A stretch of 64,000 nucleotides of DNA from CAWDYA01 sp963806495 (GTDB lineage: Bacteria > Acidobacteriota > Polarisedimenticolia > JACPZX01 > DASXTC01), in contig CAWDYA010000004.1 in the NCBI GenBank assembly GCA_963806495.1, positions 124,001 to 188,000 of the forward strand, read 5' to 3'. The notes beneath the pieces are model-generated. The model did no database searches, was not told the DNA's origin, and saw only the letters and a list, made by a program, of their open reading frames with translations. How positions within the stretch are numbered: position 1 is the first letter of the stretch; each line of letters starts with the position of its first letter. Positions 34,687 to 44,322 of the stretch are shown piece by piece. The translations under genes and the position numbers were made by a program.

Positions 34687-37600
34687 GTGAGATCCGGTGC
34701 AGACCTTCTGCGTGGCCGGCCGGATCCCCGCCCGGGGGCATGATTCCACCGACGAGCCTGATAGTCGCGGTGCCGATGAACCAAATCGTGTCATCGACCT
34801 CGCCCGTGATGGTGACGACTGCCGCGCTCCGCCCTGCGAGCATTGCCTCGAAGGATGCCCTGTCGAACTTGACGGTTATCTCTTCGATCCCGTCGCCGTT
34901 CTCGTCCCCGAAGGATACCGGCCTAGGATCGGCGGTCAGCGTCCCGTCGATGGAGATGCTACCGATGACGATCGCGTGAGGATCATACGCAAGGGGCAGT
35001 TGAATCGAGACCCGGATCGTCTTCCCGTTGGACGAGAGGTTCAGCGTGGCGGGCGAAACGCTCAGCCAGGTGAGCCGGACCTGTCCAACATGAAGTACGA
35101 TCGGCAGCTCGAGGCCGGGATGCAGGGGATCGTCGGATGAGACGTGGATCGTGGCCGAATGGTCACCATCCGCCAGACCCTCCGAGGCCAAGCCGAGCAT
35201 TACGTCCGCGGTGCCACCCGGAGCGATCGATCCTGAAGGTGGTGTCGCCGAGATCCAGTGTGGGAGCGATCCACCCGCGTCCCAGGTCAGGATCTCCCCG
35301 CCAGTGTTTGTGATGCGAAGGGTGCGCTCGGTCCGACCCCCCGGTGGAAGGGCTACTTCGAAGGCCGTCGGCTGGACGCGAATCTCCGGCGGCAGATAGC
35401 CGGCCCCGAGGAGCGGGACGCTCGTTTCGGGCGAGTCCGGGTCATTGGAGATGATCCGAAGGACCGCCTCGTGCGTCCCGGCGGATCCGGGCTGGAAAAG
35501 GACCTGAACGACGGCGGATCCCGCGGGCGGGACGGTGAGGCTGGTCACGCCCGGATGGAAGGCCGGATCATCGCTCATGATGGAGGTGACGTCGAGCGGG
35601 AGCGTGCCTTGGTTTTCTATCGCGAGGTTCAGCGAGGCGCTCGCCGTGACTGCCACTCGCCCGAAGTCGAGCGGCGTAGTCTCGACCACCAGCTCCGGCG
35701 CGTCCCTGACGGTCAGGCTGGCCGGCAGGACGATGTCATCCGTCCCGAGGTTCGTGGCGATTCGGATAGCCCCCGTGTGGGAGGGTTGGATCACATCGGA
35801 CGCATCGAACACGACGGATACATCCCGCGAACCTCCTGGAGGAATCATGAGCGGACCCGCCGGCTCGATCGCGAGCCATTGAGGAACGTCGTCCAGTACC
35901 ACCTGCAGTCCGTCCAGCTCGATGGTGGCGGGGCCGGTGAACGATTGGGGGATCCGCGCCAGGAACTCCAGCCGTACTGTCTGACCGGAGAAGGGGCTCA
36001 AGTCGAAGGACCGACGTTGCCAGCCGGTGTCCATGAACGACGACCCGTTCAGCGAGAATGACTCATACGCGATCGTCGTGAGCAGTCCGTTTCCGTCCAG
36101 GAGGTAGGCCCAGAAGGAACGTGGCTGGCTGCTCGGCACCCCGAAGCTGTCGAACTGGATCCGTTCGTGATAGACGAGCTCGGCCGGAGAGGTGAAGATG
36201 GGCAGGGTGAGCCATTGCGAAAGACGGGCCTCGTCTCCAACGTACCCGTCGAGAAGGCCCAGCAGATCGAACGCCCCCTCCAACGGCTGGCTGTCGCCGA
36301 AGAAGCCCCCACCGGCCGGAGAGGCTTCCCACAAAGGATAGATGGTGCTCGTCAAATCCCAGCCGGTGAGATCTCCTTGCTCGAATCCCCCGTTCGTGGG
36401 CAGGCCGAGGCTTCGGGTACCCGGAGAGGGCCCGCGGTCGGCCGACAGCACGAGCCGCAGATCGCTGAGCCCCGCGTTACTCAAGTGGACCGTCACCTGT
36501 TCCCGACCGCCCGGGTGAAGAGTCCTGTCGAGATCGCCGGCATCCACCGCCAGGACGGGCGGCCCGACAGCGCGCCCGGACAAGGCGATCTCGAGATCCG
36601 GGGAATGCCGATCATTGACACGAAACTCCAGGCTGCCGGAGAGCGTACCGGGAGCGGTGGGATCGAACGTGATCTCCAGGGCGGTCGTCGAACCCGGGTC
36701 AATGGCGACCGTTCGAGGCTGCAGATCGACTCCGGCTACGGAGACCATACCGTCGAGGGTCACGATGCCCGAGCCGTTGTTGGTGACATGGACGGTCCGG
36801 CGCGCTGTCTGCCGAACGAAGACGTCACCGAAGTTGACGGTGGCCGGCGAGAGGTCGAGCGGAGCGTCGCCCGTCACGAAAAGGGTGACCGGCAGCACGT
36901 TAAGCGGATGAGCGGAATCGTTGCTCCGGATCGGAAGCACGCGATCGTAACGGCCGGGATCGAGCCCGGATGCGTCGATCTGAACCGGAAGTTCGAAGCT
37001 GTCACCCGCCTCCACCCTCCCCGATATCGGCGTCGCGCTGACGATCGCGGGCACGGAAGTGAATCGTATCGCCAGGCCGTCGTGGATGGAGAGCTCCCGG
37101 TAGGAATAGCTCAACCCGTTGCTCCGCGTGAGATCCTGCAAACCGATGGAGGCGACCTTTCCCAGATCGTCCGCGCGCAGATAGCGAAAGTCGATCTCGC
37201 CCGACCGGTGCAATGTGACCTGGAACGTGACGAGGAGGATCTGATCGTCAATACCGATGAAAGTGTAGACACTGTCGGGAGTCGGCAGGTCCGTGAACTG
37301 CACGGTAAAGCTCTCCGAGTCGCGCACGAAGTTCACGCCACTCGAGGCATGAAACGCGAGCCTTGCCCAGAACGGTGCGATGAGGTTGTCCGGGGCCGAG
37401 GAGCTGGGCAACGCCACGGGGTCGGCCGGGCAGCTGGGGTTGGTGAAGCTCAACACCCCCGTGGCGCAAACATACACACTCTCGTACTCGCGACCATAGA
37501 ACGGGAATGGGAACCCGAGAGAGATGGCGGGTGAAACCGGGTCGCGGGACTCCAGCGAGGAGATCGCGTATCCCGTCTGGGAGATGTCGTGCCAGGCGAA

Positions 37601-39445
37601 GGTCGGGCCTCCGGGGCTGTCGCTGTCCTCGAACCGGTAGCCGGATGGATCGAGGCCCCGGGTCGCGGACGGAGGCGGGATCGACCAGTCGAGCGTCCCG
37701 CTGAGCGTATTGGCGATCGTGGCGGTTGCGACCACGGAATCGCCCGGCGCCAGCTCGGCGGTGAGCGCGCCGGGTGATAGGCTGAACGATGGCGGTCCGA
37801 GGGTCGAGATAGATGCCAGGTTGCTGATGGGGCCATGGTTGCCCCACTCGTCTCGCGCCTCGACAGCGAGATAATACGTGGTGTCGGGTTGCAGGCCGCT
37901 CACCACGCTCGATTCCCGGCTTCCGGGAGGGGTGGGAGAGGCGGTCTGATGGACACGCTTCGCACCGGCGAAGGTCGTCTCGTCGAGCGGAATCAGGGCA
38001 TACCGCAGGTCATAGCTCGAGGCCGTCCCGGTGGCGCCGTCGTCACCGACCGCGGTCCATTCCAGGGAAATGGTGTCGCTCGTGGCGTCCGTGGCGGTCA
38101 GATCCTGGATGGGGTCCGGGGCGACGGTGTCCCGGCCCGAGACGGCCTGGAACGCATTGACGCGGCCGCCGGCAGCCGCCCTGTTCGTCAGGGATGGAAC
38201 CGGATCGACCGTCTGCATCAATCGCGTCTTGAGCTCCTCGGGGCTCATGCCTGGCGCGACCGAGAGGAGCAACGCGGCCACGCCCGCCACGTGGGGCGTT
38301 GCCATGGATGTGCCGCTCAACAGGGAGTAGCCCGACGGGACGGTACTCAGGATCGAGACCCCCGGCGCGCCGAGGGCCACGGACTCGAGCCCATAATCGG
38401 AGAAGGAGGCGAGCTGATCAGACGGATCGGTGGCCAACACCGAGAGCACGTTCGTCAGCTTGAAGCTCGCCGGGTAGAACGGGAGCGCGTCGATGTCTCT
38501 TGCTTCGTTGCCCGCGGCGGCGACGAAAAGGACACCCGCGTCGGCGGCACGCTGGATCGCGTCTCGCAGGGTGAAGGAGTACGCGGGGCCCCCCCAGCTG
38601 TTGCTGGTGACCCGCACCCCGAGGCGCGCGACGTAGTCGAGCGCCTCGGCCGCGTCGGCGTCATAGGCGCCCTGATTCGGCTTGAAGAGCTTGATCGGAA
38701 CGAGACTGACACTCCAGTTCACTCCCGTGACGCCGGTGCCGTTGTTGCCGACGGCCCCGATCGTGCCGGTCGTGTGCGTGCCATGGCGGTCGAAGTCCGT
38801 CGGGTCGTTGTCGTCGTCGGCGAAATCCCATCCGTGGACGTCGTCAACGTACCCGTTCCGGTCGTCATCGATCCCGTTTCCCGGGATCTCGCCGGGATTG
38901 GTCCAGATGTTGGCGGCGAGGTCCGGGTGTGACAGGGAGACACCGGTATCGAGGATCGCCACGAGTACGTCCCGGCTGCCCGTGGTTATGTCCCAGGCCG
39001 CCTCGGCGTCGATGTCGTCTCCCGGCACACCACCTGACTGGCCCGTGTTGTGCAGCCCCCACAAGGACGGGTAATCGCCGTCGCTCGGCGCAAGAGTGGG
39101 GTATCGAACGTAGTTCGGCTCCGCGTATTCCACATCCGGGCGGCGCCGAAGCCGCTCGATTGCCTCGTGGATCGACGTTCCCGGCGGGAGCTTCCACTGC
39201 TCCACCCCTCCGTGGAGCCGCCGGCGCAGCCTCGCGTTGAGCCGGCCCCGGGCATCCAGCCCGGCCGATACACTGGCCGATTCGTGGAACTTGACCAGCA
39301 ATTCGCCGGGCGCGCAGGCTGGTAGGGAGGTTTTAGCATGGCGGGTTGGATGACGGTTGCCTTTGCCGGATGGGTTTCCGGCCACGAGCATCAGCCCCGA
39401 GCAGATGATCGAGAGAGCGCCGGCTGCGGATACGAATCGCCACAT
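34619..39445 (-). CDS. Subtilisin-like (S8) secreted serine protease with Ig-like repeats
   Basis: 1608 aa. ATG 39445, signal peptide (FVSAAGALSIICSGLMLVAG), propeptide GELLVKFHESASV... PDVEYAEPNYVRY. Catalytic Asp in VAILDTGVSLSHPD, His in DRHGTHTTGTIGA, Ser in LSGTSMATPHVAGVAALLLS; oxyanion Asn in VLFVAAAGNEA. Then a fibronectin-type domain (GLQPDTTYYLAVEARDEWGN) and several ASPM/Hydin (choice-of-anchor D) Ig-like units (LDLSPATVNFGDVFVRQTA, LDFGRVAVTASASLN). A carbohydrate-like NGGFEQGDLTGWDL module lies between. No recognisable sorting signal at the end. The last residues overlap the VPS10 gene in antisense, so the true stop may be masked by an indel. Confidence 0.9.
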   Translation of the reverse strand: MWRFVSAAGALSIICSGLMLVAGNPSGKGNRHPTRHAKTSLPACAPGELLVKFHESASVSAGLDARGRLNARLRRRLHGGVEQWKLPPGTSIHEAIERLRRRPDVEYAEPNYVRYPTLAPSDGDYPSLWGLHNTGQSGGVPGDDIDAEAAWDITTGSRDVLVAILDTGVSLSHPDLAANIWTNPGEIPGNGIDDDRNGYVDDVHGWDFADDDNDPTDFDRHGTHTTGTIGAVGNNGTGVTGVNWSVSLVPIKLFKPNQGAYDADAAEALDYVARLGVRVTSNSWGGPAYSFTLRDAIQRAADAGVLFVAAAGNEARDIDALPFYPASFKLTNVLSVLATDPSDQLASFSDYGLESVALGAPGVSILSTVPSGYSLLSGTSMATPHVAGVAALLLSVAPGMSPEELKTRLMQTVDPVPSLTNRAAAGGRVNAFQAVSGRDTVAPDPIQDLTATDATSDTISLEWTAVGDDGATGTASSYDLRYALIPLDETTFAGAKRVHQTASPTPPGSRESSVVSGLQPDTTYYLAVEARDEWGNHGPISNLASISTLGPPSFSLSPGALTAELAPGDSVVATATIANTLSGTLDWSIPPPSATRGLDPSGYRFEDSDSPGGPTFAWHDISQTGYAISSLESRDPVSPAISLGFPFPFYGREYESVYVCATGVLSFTNPSCPADPVALPSSSAPDNLIAPFWARLAFHASSGVNFVRDSESFTVQFTDLPTPDSVYTFIGIDDQILLVTFQVTLHRSGEIDFRYLRADDLGKVASIGLQDLTRSNGLSYSYRELSIHDGLAIRFTSVPAIVSATPISGRVEAGDSFELPVQIDASGLDPGRYDRVLPIRSNDSAHPLNVLPVTLFVTGDAPLDLSPATVNFGDVFVRQTARRTVHVTNNGSGIVTLDGMVSVAGVDLQPRTVAIDPGSTTALEITFDPTAPGTLSGSLEFRVNDRHSPDLEIALSGRAVGPPVLAVDAGDLDRTLHPGGREQVTVHLSNAGLSDLRLVLSADRGPSPGTRSLGLPTNGGFEQGDLTGWDLTSTIYPLWEASPAGGGFFGDSQPLEGAFDLLGLLDGYVGDEARLSQWLTLPIFTSPAELVYHERIQFDSFGVPSSQPRSFWAYLLDGNGLLTTIAYESFSLNGSSFMDTGWQRRSFDLSPFSGQTVRLEFLARIPQSFTGPATIELDGLQVVLDDVPQWLAIEPAGPLMIPPGGSRDVSVVFDASDVIQPSHTGAIRIATNLGTDDIVLPASLTVRDAPELVVETTPLDFGRVAVTASASLNLAIENQGTLPLDVTSIMSDDPAFHPGVTSLTVPPAGSAVVQVLFQPGSAGTHEAVLRIISNDPDSPETSVPLLGAGYLPPEIRVQPTAFEVALPPGGRTERTLRITNTGGEILTWDAGGSLPHWISATPPSGSIAPGGTADVMLGLASEGLADGDHSATIHVSSDDPLHPGLELPIVLHVGQVRLTWLSVSPATLNLSSNGKTIRVSIQLPLAYDPHAIVIGSISIDGTLTADPRPVSFGDENGDGIEEITVKFDRASFEAMLAGRSAAVVTITGEVDDTIWFIGTATIRLVGGIMPPGGDPAGHAEGLHRISPTDPAPPPSSPAAERRALRPAL

Positions 39446-39523
39446 GGGTCAAGCCAGCCCCAAGGGTCATGCGACGCGTCAACCGGTAGCACGACCTGGC
39501 ACGTCGCAGAGGTGTTCTGAATA

Positions 39524-39552
39524 CATATACGATGAGCTATGTACTCTTGCAA
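39524..39552 (-). promoter_or_regulatory. Promoter candidate for the subtilase
   Basis: Minus strand -35 TTGCAA (39552-39547), 17-nt spacer, -10 TATATG (39529-39524); 4/6 matches each. The leader is about 70 nt. Confidence 0.4.
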
Positions 39553-39575
39553 GAGGTTTCTCGGGTGCCTGCTCC

Positions 39576-40445
39576 CTATGATGTGCCCGCTATGCACTTC
39601 GCTCCGGCCCAGACCCGATCCTTCACGTCGTCGACGAAGAGCTGCAGGTGCGGGAACGGGATCTGGATACCCGCCGCGTCGAGAGCCATCTTGGCCGTCT
39701 CGACCACCGCGAAGGTCGTGCTCTGCTGGTGCGCCGCGTCGTCGATCCAGACCCGGACGTTCAGGTTGACGCTGGAGTCGCCCAGCTCGTGCGCGATGAC
39801 ATCGGGCGCCGGATCCTGCCGCACGTGCTCGACCTGCCGCACGGCGTCCAGCAGCACCGCCCGTGCCTCGGGGATCTTCTCCTTGTAGGCGATCCCGATC
39901 GGCACGTCGAGCCGCAGCTCACCGTGCTTGCTGTAGTTCTCGAGCACGCTGTCGATGATGCTCTTGTTCGGAATGACGACATAGGTGTTGCGCGGCGTCC
40001 GGATACGGGTGCTGCGCAGGGTGATGTCGTTGACGACCCCGTAGTGCCCGTCGGTCTCGATCCAGTCGCCGACGATGAACGGCTTGTCCCAGAAGATCAT
40101 GATCCCCGAGATCACGTTGGCCACGGAGTCCTGCGCCGCAAAGCCGATCGCGACACCGGCGATGCCCAGGCCCGCGAGCGCCGCCCCGACATTCACCCCC
40201 ACCTGGTCGAGGGCCATCACGAAGCCCACGAGCAGCAGCGCGTACCGGTAGATGCTCTTCACCAGCAGGCGAGTCAGCGTCTCGTGCATTCCCATCCGCT
40301 CGAGCAGCCTGCTCAGCGAGCGCTGGGTCGCCCGATACAGTATCAGGAACCCGATCATGACCAGGATCGCCACGGCGAGCCTGGGCAGGAACTGAAGCAC
40401 CATCGTTCCGATCTGCTTTAAGTCGATCCAGTCTCTGATGTCCAT
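39576..40445 (-). CDS. MscS family small-conductance mechanosensitive channel
   Basis: 289 aa from ATG 40445 (GGGAGGGT about 9 nt upstream). Three helices: IGTMVLQFLPRLAVAILVMI, YRYALLLVGFVMALDQVGV and the pore helix VNVGAALAGLGIAGVAIGFA with its Gly/Ala packing pattern. The beta domain shows FIVGDWIETDGHYGVVNDI and RTPRNTYVVIPNKSIIDSVL, then the alpha/beta tail ELRLDVPIGIAYKEKIPEAR. Protects against hypo-osmotic shock by releasing solutes. Length and motifs are those of E. coli-type MscS. Confidence 0.94.
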   Translation of the reverse strand: MDIRDWIDLKQIGTMVLQFLPRLAVAILVMIGFLILYRATQRSLSRLLERMGMHETLTRLLVKSIYRYALLLVGFVMALDQVGVNVGAALAGLGIAGVAIGFAAQDSVANVISGIMIFWDKPFIVGDWIETDGHYGVVNDITLRSTRIRTPRNTYVVIPNKSIIDSVLENYSKHGELRLDVPIGIAYKEKIPEARAVLLDAVRQVEHVRQDPAPDVIAHELGDSSVNLNVRVWIDDAAHQQSTTFAVVETAKMALDAAGIQIPFPHLQLFVDDVKDRVWAGAKCIAGTS

Positions 40446-40538
40446 CGTCGGAAGACCCTCCCCGAGGTTGGCGATCCCCGCACGTGCCGGCGGAGGCGCC
40501 GGCGAGCGTCGCGGCAACGGTATCATGAGGTCGACCGA

Positions 40539-41198
40539 TCAGTCGTCCTCGCCTTCCTCGCCCCTCAGCCCCTCGATCCCCTCGCGCACGATCAGCGGAA
40601 CGAGGATCAGGGCGGCGACCGGGTCGGCCCATGCCCAGCCGAAGACGGCGTTCAGGACGAGGCCCGCCAGCGTGGTGAGCGACAGCCAGGCGCAGGCGAT
40701 CGTCTCGAACGCGTCGGCGCGCAGGGCCCCGCTTTGCAGGGCCGTCGCCGTGCGCAGCTTGATCCAGCCGAGAAACGGCATGAGGAGGAGGGAAACGGCG
40801 GTCAGCGCCATCCCGATCCGGCTCGGCGCGGCCTGCGAGCCGAAGCCGGCAAGCCGGCGCCCCGCCTCGATCAGGATGAAGGCGGCGAGGGCCAGCAGCA
40901 GGGAGCCGGCGATGCGGGCGGCCCGGCGCTCGATCGCCTCGGCCGCCTCGGTGACGCGGCCGCGCCGCTCGGACTCGAGCCGCCACCCGACCACCGCCGC
41001 GCTCGCCGTCTCCACGAACGAGTCGATGCCGAAGCCGACCAGCGCCACCGAGCCGCTCAGCGTGCCGGCGGTCACCGCCACGACACCCTCGATGACGTTC
41101 CAGAGGATCGTCGCCGCTTCGAGGATGACGCCGCGGCGGAGAAGTGAGGAACGCAGGGGGCCTCCTGTCGCTCGACCTAGAGTGGCCTGAAACCGCAA
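40539..41198 (-). CDS. Cation diffusion facilitator-type transporter (membrane domain only)
   Basis: 219 aa, five to six membrane helices, acidic end GEEGEDD. The CDF motif VALVGFGIDSFVETAS carries the conserved Asp of site A (usually HS.AD), here with changed neighbours, and ADAFETIACAWLSLTTLAG supplies the second site on helix 5. The cytoplasmic dimer domain of typical CDF proteins is absent, as in the shorter cation-transporter family. Start uncertain: 41198 overlaps the upstream gene by 22 nt; AGGAGG occurs 10-15 bases further in with only CTG nearby. Likely metal efflux; metal unknown. Confidence 0.75.
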   Translation of the reverse strand: MRFQATLGRATGGPLRSSLLRRGVILEAATILWNVIEGVVAVTAGTLSGSVALVGFGIDSFVETASAAVVGWRLESERRGRVTEAAEAIERRAARIAGSLLLALAAFILIEAGRRLAGFGSQAAPSRIGMALTAVSLLLMPFLGWIKLRTATALQSGALRADAFETIACAWLSLTTLAGLVLNAVFGWAWADPVAALILVPLIVREGIEGLRGEEGEDD

Positions 41199-43094
41199 TC
41201 TTCGAGGTATCTGGCCGTCTCTTCGAGCTCCGCGAGCCTGGGCACGAATGACACATTCACATCCCGTGCTCGGGTCAATAGCACTCGGTAGGAATTGAGC
41301 CTGAGACGGAACGGATCACTCACCACGGCTCCTCTATAGCGCCTCGCGCGGCTGTTGTCCCAGGAACACTCCTTCCTGATGAAATCCGTTCCCCAAGCGA
41401 GTAACACCGCATCCAGCTCGAGCCCCTGAGCGCCGAATTCGGTGACGACGTCCCTCAGATGGCGACAGGAAGACGGGCTCTCCTCTCCGTCCCCGTACCA
41501 GGGGCCGTACCGTAGTCGCTTGGTCGACTGAAAGTCGTTCGCCACGCCGAAGGTGACGAGGTCCTTGTCGCGGGATGATGCGACCAATCCGAAGCGAGCC
41601 GCAGGATTCTCTCGATATCTGTCCTGGAGGTAGCTGCGGGCCTGACCCAGCTCTCGTGAAAGACGCAGGTGGTAGCCTGCGTCCTCGAGCTTGCTGGAGA
41701 GAACGCGGCATTGATGTGGATCACCCGCCTCGAGCAAAGCAGTTACGAACGCGTGAACATCCCGTGCAAGGTGGAACCGGATCTCGGTGTCGAGGCTCAA
41801 GGCCGAGGAAGGAGCCAGGCCGATGGGTGTGTCTCCGAATGCCTCGAGCGCAGCGGCCGGGCCATGGACAGTCCATTGCGAGGGGTCGCTGCACTGCTCG
41901 ATCGCATGGCGCCACTGGACCAGTCCTGCCTCCTCCCCTGTGTGTATTTCCTGACCCCCTCCAATCAACCCGATGATCGCGCACCATTCAGGGATTCTCA
42001 TGGCGAATTCGACAAAGAGTTCGGGCTCGGAGTGACCGTGATTGACTTTGTGCTTCGTGGCAAGCCATTTGCCGTCCCAGGCACGTTGCGCCTCATCGAA
42101 TACGAGAACCTGCTCGGGAGGCACTAGAATCCTTTCGGCCCGAGTAGCGCCTGACGTAATCGCGGACCCCTCGGACGAAGGTCTTACCGCCACCACCGGC
42201 ATCTCGAAGTTCGTACTGGAGAACCTCCACGAGGGGGCCGTTCCCGGAGAGAAAGACAGCGGGTGCGGAGCTGACGCCGCCAGTACGGGGGATGGACAGA
42301 TCGTCGAGGTAGTGGGAATGGACGGCGCGCAAACCAACGAGAGTCTTCCCCGCTCCCGGCACGCCCGTGATGAGAATCAGCCGACGCGTTCGTGTCCGTG
42401 CTGCCTCATGGACGACTCGTGTGACCTCACCGACTGCGGGGTCGGTCAACGCCCTTGCGCGCTTGATCCGGCGGAGCTCACCGTTGGCAAAGAGCTCGCG
42501 AGCAGCTTGTACCAGGGTTGGCAGCGGGCAATATGCCTCTGCGGAGAGGAAGTCAATCGGATCGATCGGTTTTCCAGGCGGTGGGTGCTGGAGTGTCTGG
42601 ACGAGAGAGTCAAGAGCATCGGGACCAACGATATGAACACCAGACCGGACGGCGACGTGCCCTTGCGCCTTCGTGGGCACGAGGACGGCGTGCACAGGTT
42701 GCTCTGAGCACGACCTGTGGTAGCAACCCAGGTCCCTCGCATACGCGGCAGCCTGATCTAGGTCTGCCTGGCTTGGTTCGGTCTTCCCTTTGAGCTCCAG
42801 GACAACGACGGCTCCCCGGATGAGGAGGATAACATCGGGCCGCCTCGACTCCATCGGGAGTTCGTACTCGAGTATGGTGGTGTACACTCCGGCGTCGGGC
42901 TCTTCGTCCAGAACCTCCTTCACCTCGGTTTGGAGTCTCGGTATCGAGTCGTCCCAAGCACGGACCTGTTCGAAACCGGAGTCAGGCAGAAACTCCTGCA
43001 ACCGGGCGCGTATGATACGCGGGCCCGTATCCCTGAATTGTGGGAAGCTGGACTCCCATCCGTAGCGGGCGATCTCGTCACGGTGGTCGATCAT
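41177..43094 (-). CDS. PD-(D/E)XK-like nuclease fused to DUF2075 P-loop ATPase, frameshifted
   Basis: About 639 aa corrected. ATG 43094, 12 nt after the aminotransferase stop. N-terminal 190 residues contain RRPDVILLIRGAVVVLELKG, a PD-...-ExK nuclease core, followed by QAAAYARDLGCYH. The DUF2075 (Schlafen-related helicase-like) ATPase has Walker A ILITGVPGAGKTLVGLRAVH, Walker B QVLVFDEAQRAWD, sensor-like LVASSRDKDLVTFG and a final SYRVLLTRARDVNVSFVP. A one-base indel between 42100 and 42160 separates the two halves. DUF2075 proteins occur in defence islands and mobile elements, so a nucleic-acid-targeting immune role is plausible. Function is inference. Confidence 0.8.
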
Positions 43095-43105
43095 CGAAGT
43101 CCCCC

Positions 43106-44314
43106 TCACCCCCCCAGCGCCGCCCTCATGATCTCGATGTCGCTCTCGAACGAGTCGGGGTCCAGCGGGCCGAAGGAGAAGCGGAAGAACGAGCGAAGGG
43201 GCGAGGCCTCGCCGCGCCGGGCCATGTCGCAGTCGGTGCCCTCCAGGATGGCCGCGCCGCGGGGGAACAACCGCCGGTTGAGCTCCGCCGCTGTCAGGCC
43301 GAGCGGCTCGGGCAGCCGGCACCAGTGGTAAAAGCCGCCGTCGCCCGAGAACAGCTCCAGGCCGAGCCGCTCGAACGCCTCGCCGTACCGGTCGCGCTGG
43401 CGCCGGTAGTACTCCGGCACGGCCTTCCGCGCGAGGGCGACGCGCTCCTCGCGCAGCAGCTCGATGGCGTAGCACTGCGATGGCTGCGACACGCCCCCCA
43501 TGCCGAACGACGAGAAGTTGCCCAGGATCTCCACCGCGCGCTTCGGCGCGACCACCCAGCCGATCCGGATGCCCGGCGCCTGCAGCCCCTTCGTGGCGGC
43601 GCCGACGACGAACAGCCGGCTCTCGTCGATGTCACGGGCGTATCGCATCGCGCTGAGGGGCGGCTCGTGGAACAGCTCGTACGCCTCGTCGATCAGCAAG
43701 CCGGTCCGTCCGTCGCCGTCCGGCCCGGCGGCCGCCACCAGCCGCTCCAGCTCGTCGTCGTCGCGCGTCACGCCGGTCGGGTTGCAGGGATTGCTCGCCA
43801 CGATCAGGGTCCGCGCGTGTCCGTCGCCGTTGCCGCCGGTCTCCAGATAGCTCTCCACCGCCGGGCGGAACCGGTTCTCGACGCCGCTCTGCGCCAGAGT
43901 GTACCGGCGCCCGAGCCGGGTCAGCATGTCGTAGTAGGGCGTGTACTCGGTCGAGGCGATCCGCACCGTGATGTCGGGCTCGAGAAACAGCAGCACCGCG
44001 ATGATCGCCGGCCTGCCCCCCGCGAACACCATCACGTTGTCCGCCGTCACTCTCGCCCCGTAGTGTCGTGCGTAGTACGACGCGATCGCCTCGCGAAGCG
44101 CGGGCAGCCCCCACGCCTTCGGGTAGCGCAGATTCGATGGCATGACCGTGACCGTCTGCGGCATCGGCGGCCCGCCGGGAAGCTGCACCGTCCGGGGGAA
44201 CCCCTGGCTCCAGGGATGGGTGCCCGGCTCGCCCATGTAGGTGCCGAACGCGCCGAGAAAGGCGTAGAGCGTCTCGTAGATCCCCATCGGCGGGACGTAT
44301 CTCAGGAATGACAC
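43106..44314 (-). CDS. Class I/II PLP-dependent aminotransferase
   Basis: 402 aa. N-terminal PSNLRYPKAWGLPALREAIA then the cofactor-binding VMVFAGGRPAIIAVLL; SNPCNPTGVTRDD supplies the phosphate-site Asn, LLIDEAYELFHE the ring Asp, and GAATKGLQAPGIRIGW the Schiff-base Lys. C-terminal Arg binding the substrate carboxylate in FRFSFG. No signal peptide. Substrate unclear: similar proteins are annotated aspartate or aromatic aminotransferases. Directly upstream of the nuclease-ATPase gene by 11 bp. Confidence 0.9.
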   Translation of the reverse strand: MSFLRYVPPMGIYETLYAFLGAFGTYMGEPGTHPWSQGFPRTVQLPGGPPMPQTVTVMPSNLRYPKAWGLPALREAIASYYARHYGARVTADNVMVFAGGRPAIIAVLLFLEPDITVRIASTEYTPYYDMLTRLGRRYTLAQSGVENRFRPAVESYLETGGNGDGHARTLIVASNPCNPTGVTRDDDELERLVAAAGPDGDGRTGLLIDEAYELFHEPPLSAMRYARDIDESRLFVVGAATKGLQAPGIRIGWVVAPKRAVEILGNFSSFGMGGVSQPSQCYAIELLREERVALARKAVPEYYRRQRDRYGEAFERLGLELFSGDGGFYHWCRLPEPLGLTAAELNRRLFPRGAAILEGTDCDMARRGEASPLRSFFRFSFGPLDPDSFESDIEIMRAALGG

Positions 44315-44322
44315 GTTGCGGA

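Noticed and set aside
34697..39325. Several plus-strand frames opposite the subtilase
   Set aside because: Shadows of a 1608-codon gene with a complete catalytic triad.
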